From NCBI GenBank assembly GCA_963790965.1, contig CAWBQO010000003.1, positions 1,240,001-1,304,000 of the forward strand: a stretch of 64,000 nucleotides of DNA. Reading direction: 5' to 3'. Within the stretch, counting starts at the first letter, position 1; each line of letters begins with the position of its first letter. The position numbers and the translations under genes are program-made. Positions 57,974 to 64,000 of the stretch are shown piece after piece. Origin of the DNA: CAWBQO01 sp963790965. GTDB lineage: Bacteria > Bacteroidota > Rhodothermia > Rhodothermales > DASSAV01. The notes under the pieces were generated by a model. It searched no databases. It saw only the letters and a program-made list of their open reading frames with translations, and had not been told where the DNA came from.

Positions 57974-59646
57974 AAGAGATCCTGCGTCGCGGCGCGTACG
58001 GTCTCGAACGCGGTTGCCGTGCCGTCGCCGCTCTCCTGTCCTCGCATGGCCTCGAAGAAAGCTTCGTCATAATTGCGGGTGCGCACGACGACGGGCATCG
58101 GGACGGCGTGCCCGAGGATGAGCGCCTGCTGCTTGGAATCCAGCGACGCGAGCACCTGCCTCAGCGAGGATGCGTCGCGCGTGCCCACCAGGGCGGCGGC
58201 TATGTCCTTGTCGTCGTTGAGCTGCGCCACGATGCGCGTGCCGATCTGGCTCAGCACTTCCTCGTCGATCGCGCTCGGGCGCTGGTCCACAACGAGCAGC
58301 GAGACGTAGTACTTGCGCATCTCCCTCGCGATCTTGCCGAAGGGCGTCTCGTGCGCGACACCGGGACTCAAGAACTTATGCGCTTCCTCGATGGTGATGA
58401 TGAGCGGGATGGGCTTGTCCGCCTCATTGCGCGTCTGCAGGTAAACGCTCGTCTTCTCCTCGTACCGCTCCCGTAGCCGACGTGTGATGACGTTTGCAAC
58501 GAGCAGATAGACCTTGAGATCATCGTAGCGCCCGAACTCGAAGATGACCGACTTGCCGCGCTCGAGATTGTCGAGCAGCACGTCGACCACGTCCGGCGCG
58601 CCGGAGGGCAGCTCCGTTTTGAAGAAGTCATAGGCGACGAACTGCTTCAGCTTTCGCTGCAGGGCGGCAATGGAGGCTTCATGCGCGCCGCACTCCTCCG
58701 CGATCTCACCGAGGCGGGTCGCATCCGCATCGAGCAAAGTCGTGAGCCACTTCTTGCGATACCGACTCTGTAGCGCGTAGGTGCTCTCTGCGGCCGTGGC
58801 CGTCAGATTGAGCGTGTCGCGCAGCGGGAGCACGTCCCCCGGCTCGATCTGATCGGCATACAGGTAGACCGGCTCGTCCGGGCTGACGCCTCTGGAGCGG
58901 GTGCTCTTCGGATCGAGCGAAAAAACGACCACGCGGCTGGGGAAGAGCTTCCTCAAGCCCATCACAAGCTGGTTGCTTCCCTCCTGATGCGCGTTCAGCC
59001 CGTATTCGGAGTGCATGTCAAACACGAGGTTGACCGCGCGTCCGGTCTTGATGGTGCCCGCAAGAAGCAGCCGGGTCAAGAACGTCTTGCCGGTTCCGGT
59101 CTTTCCGAACACCGCGTTCGAGCGCTGCACGATCTTCTCGAGATCGACGCAGACGGGAATGCCGTCCATCCCGAGCGGGTCTCCGATGTGAAAGAACCGG
59201 TCTCCGCCGTCGTTCGCTTCGTTTCCGAAGACGCGCGAGACGTCCTCTTCCGTGGCTTTGGCAACGAGGGAGAAGTGAGCGGGCACGGTTTTGACAGCGC
59301 GCGCCTCCGCCTCGGCAAGCTCCTGATGCTTTTCGTTCGGCATCATGAGCATGGGCTTGAGCGAAACAGTTGTGTAGGTGCCCGAGCCTTGCATCACGCG
59401 CCGCAAGAGGTGTTCATCCTTGGAGGGCGGGTGGAGCAAGATGTTCTCGTTCGCCGCGTCGATGGTGACGTCGGTGATCATCGAGAAGAAGTCGTACCGG
59501 TCTCCCTGCACGACGACGAACGTTCCCGCCACAACGTCCTCGATGGACTCTGAAGCGTCGAGCTTCATGTCCACCCCGGCGTTGAGGGATCCGTGCGTGA
59601 TGACGCCGATCTTGTCCGGGCGGTCGTTGGGCGAGGTGAGTTCCAT
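57970..59646 (-). CDS. HerA-like ATPase (HAS-barrel, DUF87)
   Basis: A 558-residue P-loop ATPase of the HerA/FtsK group. Residues about 1-110 form the HAS barrel. Walker A is GKTGTGKTF (181-189), followed by the VNLVFDMHSEYG region with the conserved Asp. Walker B is LIITIEEAHKFL, then DQRPSAIDEEVLSQIGTRIVAQLNDDKDIAA and a C-terminal LGHAVPMPVVVRTRNYDEAFFEAM. HerA hexamers pump DNA and usually act with the NurA nuclease, or with other effectors in defence systems. No NurA, SIR2 or other nuclease gene is adjacent. A tiny membrane protein precedes it on the same strand. Its stop lies inside repeat copy 3. Confidence 0.9.
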   Translation of the reverse strand: MELTSPNDRPDKIGVITHGSLNAGVDMKLDASESIEDVVAGTFVVVQGDRYDFFSMITDVTIDAANENILLHPPSKDEHLLRRVMQGSGTYTTVSLKPMLMMPNEKHQELAEAEARAVKTVPAHFSLVAKATEEDVSRVFGNEANDGGDRFFHIGDPLGMDGIPVCVDLEKIVQRSNAVFGKTGTGKTFLTRLLLAGTIKTGRAVNLVFDMHSEYGLNAHQEGSNQLVMGLRKLFPSRVVVFSLDPKSTRSRGVSPDEPVYLYADQIEPGDVLPLRDTLNLTATAAESTYALQSRYRKKWLTTLLDADATRLGEIAEECGAHEASIAALQRKLKQFVAYDFFKTELPSGAPDVVDVLLDNLERGKSVIFEFGRYDDLKVYLLVANVITRRLRERYEEKTSVYLQTRNEADKPIPLIITIEEAHKFLSPGVAHETPFGKIAREMRKYYVSLLVVDQRPSAIDEEVLSQIGTRIVAQLNDDKDIAAALVGTRDASSLRQVLASLDSKQQALILGHAVPMPVVVRTRNYDEAFFEAMRGQESGDGTATAFETVRAATQDLF

Positions 59647-59709
59647 GGGTTCTTGGCAGGCGGTAGAGGGCTGCTTGTGGAACCACCTCGGGGCAGCGTT
59701 GGTCCCGCC

Positions 59710-59922
59710 CTACTCGTCCGCCGTGACCTTCTCGGCCGCCTTTTCCGCGAGCAGGCCGGCAACGACAACCGTCACCACTTCGGCGAAGATGCCGAGGAGG
59801 AACTTGCGGGAGACGAACTTGATCGTCCGGGGAAGCAGCGAGAAGGCGAGGATGGTGCCTACAAACCCGAGCACGAGCTTAACGGCGCTGTCCTGCAGCG
59901 CGGAGCGGGAAAAAGAATCCAT
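59710..59922 (-). CDS. Small membrane protein upstream of the HerA-like gene
   Basis: A 70-residue protein with two hydrophobic segments: AVKLVLGFVGTILAFSLLPRTI and LLGIFAEVVTVVVAGLLAEKAAEK. Between them is a basic turn (KFVSRKF). The tail (EKVTADE) is acidic. I recognise no family. Start ATG at 59922 (MDSFSRSALQD). It is 63 bases upstream of the HerA-like ATPase on the same strand, so the two are likely co-transcribed. Whether it works with the ATPase is unknown. Confidence 0.65.
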   Translation of the reverse strand: MDSFSRSALQDSAVKLVLGFVGTILAFSLLPRTIKFVSRKFLLGIFAEVVTVVVAGLLAEKAAEKVTADE

Positions 59923-60041
59923 GGGATGAAGACGCGATGGGTGAACTGACTGGTAGTACGCTCAAATAACGCCGCACCCGGGCTATCACACAATGCCGAG
60001 GCGCTTTCTCTGAGCAAAGATGTAGCAACGAATGCCGACGC

Positions 60042-60629
60042 CTACTTCTCCGCTCGAACCACGCTGACTTCATCAGGCACGACTGCTGCGGCGGAGAAGC
60101 GCGTGCGCATGATCTGGGACGCTTTCATGGCCTCGCCGCGCGTGGCAAAGTCGCCGATGCGGACGCGGTAATAAGGCGCTTTGTAGACAATGTAAACGGG
60201 CGGGTCCTCAACCGCGAACAGCGCCGGGAGGTCCGTTCGGTCCCGGCTGTCGCGCCACCACGCGACGGCATCGGCGACGATGGCGTCGGCACCGGACTTG
60301 TCGTCCGTCTGGGCGACTTGCACCCGAAAGCCTTGCATCGAGGTAGCGATGCCCGCGGCCTGCTTACCGGTCATGAGCTGCGGAGGTACGTCGTGTTTGA
60401 GCGACTCGTCCTCAGCTTCGGCTTCATCGTAGGGCGAAGGGTCGAAGTCTTCGTAGTCGGAAAGGCGCACCGACGTCTCCGACGGCGGCGGCTCAGACGG
60501 AACGGGAAGGTCCGGCGGCTGGTCCACCGACTGCTGCGGTCCCGAGCAGGCGGGTAAGAGAAGGAGCACAGCCACGAGCGCGGGCGTGAGGCTCTGCATC
60601 AAAAGGGTGACAGGAACGGGCATTCGCAT
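60042..60629 (-). CDS. SPOR-domain lipoprotein
   Basis: A 195-residue lipoprotein. Signal SLTPALVAVLLLLPACSG gives an LPAC lipobox with Cys about residue 28. A Pro/Ser/acidic linker (QPPDLPVPSEPPPSETSV, DPSPYDEAEAEDESLKHD) reaches residue about 95. The C-terminal part (GFRVQVAQTDDKSGADAIVADAVAWWRDS, PPVYIVYKAPYYRVRIGDFATRGEAMKASQIMRTRF) is a SPOR domain, which binds glycan strands lacking peptides at division sites. The start ATG at 60629 or a second at 60599 would both leave the lipobox. Likely anchored to a membrane and reaching peptidoglycan. Confidence 0.87.
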   Translation of the reverse strand: MRMPVPVTLLMQSLTPALVAVLLLLPACSGPQQSVDQPPDLPVPSEPPPSETSVRLSDYEDFDPSPYDEAEAEDESLKHDVPPQLMTGKQAAGIATSMQGFRVQVAQTDDKSGADAIVADAVAWWRDSRDRTDLPALFAVEDPPVYIVYKAPYYRVRIGDFATRGEAMKASQIMRTRFSAAAVVPDEVSVVRAEK

Positions 60630-61025
60630 AAAGGGGGCCAGGCGGAATCAGTATTAAAGGCCTGTGCGGAAGCCGATGCAAACGGCATCGACAGGTCTGT
60701 TCTTCTAAATCGTAGACGCGCTTTGCGTGCAAGGGTTCGGGCATACGTCTCTTCGGATCGGGAGCATGCTCGGAAGGGGAAAGAAACGCGGCCGGAATTG
60801 GCGTTTGGAAGCGCGGGGGGCGGTCGTACTTGCGCTCCGGAATGTTGTCATGGCAGAATGAGCGAAGCAGTCTCGGCGCTCGTGCCGCTGTGACGTGATT
60901 GCTTCTTCGCTTCGCTCCCCGCAATGACAGGATTGGGCGGGCGGCTAATGCCTGTCCGTCCCCGCCTCCGCGTGGGCCGTTCATGGTACAGTTCCCGCCC
61001 GCCCGACAGCCCCTGTCGCGGGCGC
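60630..61025. other. Intergenic region with a REP-like palindrome
   Basis: About 396 bases without a convincing gene, between deoC and the SPOR lipoprotein, both on the minus strand. A small hairpin (CGATGC/GCATCG, about 60682-60698) lies near the SPOR gene start, and the palindrome at 60846-60929 occupies the middle. GGGCGGGCGG near 60935 and CCCGCCCGCC near 61000 are also complementary. Confidence 0.5.
60846..60929. repeat. REP-like palindromic repeat (84 bp)
   Basis: TGTCATGGCAGAATGAGCGA starts the left arm and the right arm ends TCCCCGCAATGACA. The arms GAGCGAAGCAGTC and GATTGCTTCTTCGCTTCGCTC are imperfect inverted repeats. The pattern TGTCATTGCGAG...GAAGCAATC is a widespread intergenic palindrome in environmental genomes. 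It has no coding capacity. Confidence 0.7.
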
Positions 61026-61844
61026 TCAGTACGAAGAGGTGCCCTCCGCCCCTTCGACGATTGCCACCGACGCGCTCGCCCCGATGCGCGAGGCCCCCTG
61101 TTCGATCATGCGAACGGCGTCGGCATGGCCGCGCACGCCGCCGGACGCTTTGACGCCGAGGCGGGTGCCCACTATGCGGCGCATGAGGGCGATATCCTCG
61201 GCTGTTGCGCCGCCGGAAGAGAAGCCGGTGGACGTTTTAACGAAATCCGCCCCGGCGGCTTCGGAGATCATGCAGGCGACCGCTTTCTCTTCGTCCGAGA
61301 GGAGGCAGGTTTCGATGATCACCTTGACCGCCGCCCGACCGGCCGCTCGCGAGGCGGCGACAACGGCAGAGATGTCCTCAAAGACGTAGTCGAGGTGCCC
61401 GCTCCGCAGATGGCCGACGTTAATCACCATGTCCACTTCGGCCGCACCTTCCCGAACGGCCTGCGACGCTTCTTCGGCCTTGATGCGGGTGGCGTTGGCC
61501 CCGAGCGGAAACCCGATGACCGTACAAACGCCAGGCGTTGCGTCGTGCAGGAGACTCGCGCAGAGAGGCACCCAGCAAGGATTGACGCAGACCGTAGCAA
61601 AACCGTAACGGCGTGCCTCTTCGCAGAGCACCTCGATGTCGTGCTCGGTTACGTCCGGCTTAAGGGCGGTGTGGTCGATCATTCGCGCGAGACTGCGCGC
61701 GTCTTGCGGCACGTCCGCGAGTGCGTCCTTTGCGGCGCTGATCCTGCCGATGCCTTCTTCAAGAATGTTGCGAAGCGAGGAAGAGACTTTTGTCTGCCTG
61801 CCAAGATAGGCGCGAAGAGCTTCCGCAAGCGGCTGACTTTCCAT
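61026..61844 (-). CDS. deoC: Deoxyribose-phosphate aldolase
   Basis: A 272-residue class I aldolase that cleaves 2-deoxyribose-5-phosphate to glyceraldehyde 3-phosphate and acetaldehyde. MIDHTALKPDVTEHDIEVLCEEA, FATVCVNPCWVPL, CTVIGFPLGANAT, EVDMVINVGHLRSGHLDYV and AAVKVIIETCLLSDEEK carry the family's early catalytic residues. The Schiff-base Lys is in GADFVKTSTGFSSGGAT, and LGVKASGGVRGHADAVRMIEQGASRIG closes the barrel. An N-terminal extension of about 50 residues (RNILEEGIGRISAAKDALADV) precedes the barrel. Start ATG at 61844. It would act with the nucleoside transporter in DNA nucleoside salvage. Confidence 0.94.
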   Translation of the reverse strand: MESQPLAEALRAYLGRQTKVSSSLRNILEEGIGRISAAKDALADVPQDARSLARMIDHTALKPDVTEHDIEVLCEEARRYGFATVCVNPCWVPLCASLLHDATPGVCTVIGFPLGANATRIKAEEASQAVREGAAEVDMVINVGHLRSGHLDYVFEDISAVVAASRAAGRAAVKVIIETCLLSDEEKAVACMISEAAGADFVKTSTGFSSGGATAEDIALMRRIVGTRLGVKASGGVRGHADAVRMIEQGASRIGASASVAIVEGAEGTSSY

Positions 61845-61936
61845 AGAGCTTTGTCACAGGTTTACGATGAACCCGTGCAAAATATGAAATCGCGCGAAAG
61901 CGTCAGCCGGTGCGGGCGTAAACTTCCCAGATTGGT

Positions 61937-63322
<1,386 letters not shown>

Positions 63323-63421
63323 GGTTCCTTTTCACTTGCGGGTAAGTTCGTAACGCTTTCCTGCAAAGGGTATCGGCCGCTAAGTTGATAATTTTAACCG
63401 CTCGCGATACTTTTTGTAACC

Positions 63422-64000
63422 TCATGCCGAAACGGCCACCGAAAGCGCGCCCGGGATGGTAGATACTTCCACCTCCGTCGCCGCCCGCGAGGCAACTTCT
63501 CCGTCCACATGGACGAATATGGGCGTTTCGGAATGTAGCACGAGGTGCGTCAGGCGCTCCATGCGCACCTCGGGGGCGCGCGTGTGAAGACCGCGTGTAG
63601 CGAGCAGTACCAGCTTCAGGACGCGCGACATCGGCTGCTCGGCGACCATACATACGTCAAGAAGTCCGTCGTCGATGCAGGCATCCGGCGTAAGGTAGAA
63701 CATGCCGCCGGAGCACGTCCCGTTGCCAATCGTCAGGAGCAGAAGCGCTCCGGAGAAGAGCGTACCCGGCAGATCACGGGTCGTGATCCGGACCTCGGGC
63801 GCGCGCCACTCCCGGAGGAGGCGCGGAAGCACGGCGAGGTAAGCGGCGGAGCCGGGCAGGTTCTTTTTGCCGGCTACCGCGTCCGCGACCCAGGCGTCGA
63901 TGCCTGCACCCGCGATGTTCATAAAGATGGTTTCTCCGGCTTCCTCCGCGCCGGACCAGCGGATCCGGCCGCAGTCGAGTGGTCGGCGCCCCGCTCCCAG
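63422..64000 (-). CDS. Diacylglycerol/lipid kinase (YegS/DagK family), C-terminal part
   Basis: A gene cut by the window edge; the minus-strand frame is open to 64000. The visible 192 codons begin LGAGRRPLDCGRIRWSGAEE and continue TIFMNIAGAGIDAWVADAV. The PLDCGRI and FMNIAGAGID blocks, then LTIGNGTCSGGMFYLTPDACIDDGLLDVCMV, then IFVHVDGEV, are the C-terminal half of the DAGK catalytic family. Members phosphorylate diacylglycerol, sphingosine or related lipids. The N-terminal half, with the ATP-binding GGDGT motif, lies outside. The likely start is therefore beyond the window; the ATG at 63922 is internal. It ends 99 bases before the regulator gene. Confidence 0.88.
   Translation of the reverse strand: MGAGRRPLDCGRIRWSGAEEAGETIFMNIAGAGIDAWVADAVAGKKNLPGSAAYLAVLPRLLREWRAPEVRITTRDLPGTLFSGALLLLTIGNGTCSGGMFYLTPDACIDDGLLDVCMVAEQPMSRVLKLVLLATRGLHTRAPEVRMERLTHLVLHSETPIFVHVDGEVASRAATEVEVSTIPGALSVAVSA

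Overview
The window looks like a chromosomal, non-mobile core segment of a GC-rich member of the Rhodothermota/Bacteroidota, most like Rhodothermales. The clues are two secreted proteins with C-terminal type IX secretion (T9SS type A) sorting domains, Bacteroidota-type families (DUF4293, a DUF4290-like protein), bacillithiol synthesis (bshC), GTP-dependent PEP carboxykinase, and one promoter close to the Bacteroidota TTG / TAnnTTTG pattern. This placement is inferred from gene families; no rRNA or tRNA gene was seen. I saw no CRISPR array, insertion sequence, prophage or replication origin.

Layout. 1-4.5 kb (minus): a DMT permease cut by the window edge, a DUF4293 protein, an ExbB-small membrane protein-ExbD-ExbD operon, and lipA. 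4.8-8.5 kb: lysine 6-aminotransferase, a T9SS-sorted metallopeptidase and a SixA phosphatase. 8.7-12.8 kb (plus): a five-gene stress-type cluster of DUF2382 and PRC-barrel proteins, three of which share a Tyr-rich C-terminal module. 12.8-17.7 kb (minus): a GH3-GH2 glycosidase operon behind a promoter that overlaps a perfect LacI-type operator. 18-24.8 kb: arylsulfotransferase lipoprotein, aldo/keto reductase, PEPCK, a receiver protein and a T9SS protein. 25-30.3 kb (plus): ppk1, an SdiA-regulated-like lipoprotein and a long RelA/SpoT enzyme. 31-38.3 kb (plus): a D-threonine aldolase-like enzyme with an alpha/beta hydrolase, yebC-ruvC, a lipoprotein, and a NatAB-like ABC exporter. 38.3-45.2 kb (minus): dusB-hisD-hisC-bifunctional nuclease, then bshC and a small alarmone-hydrolase-like HD protein. 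45.4-50.7 kb: two envelope proteins, crcB with an orphan binding protein, and a UvrD-type helicase. 51-57.6 kb: CNT nucleoside transporter, two tiny ORFs, an orphan ABC-2 permease, rlmN, galM and an envelope protein. 58-64 kb (minus): HerA-like ATPase with a tiny membrane partner, SPOR lipoprotein, deoC, an NtrC-type regulator and a lipid kinase cut by the window edge.

Themes. Several genes concern stringent response and phosphate (ppk1, long RSH, a second small HD hydrolase, SixA). Others concern polysaccharide use under LacI-type control (GH3, GH2, galM, possibly the sulfotransferase) and stress/envelope functions (DUF2382/PRC cluster).

The least expected sequence feature is a family of three dispersed elements of 176-178 bp (30683-30860, 38997-39172, 57797-57973). 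They have imperfect terminal inverted repeats, and in two of them the terminal repeat contains the stop codon of the adjacent gene. Other points worth checking are the shared C-terminal module of the stress cluster, a REP-like palindrome at 60846-60929, and a 55-residue ORF at 52772-52939.
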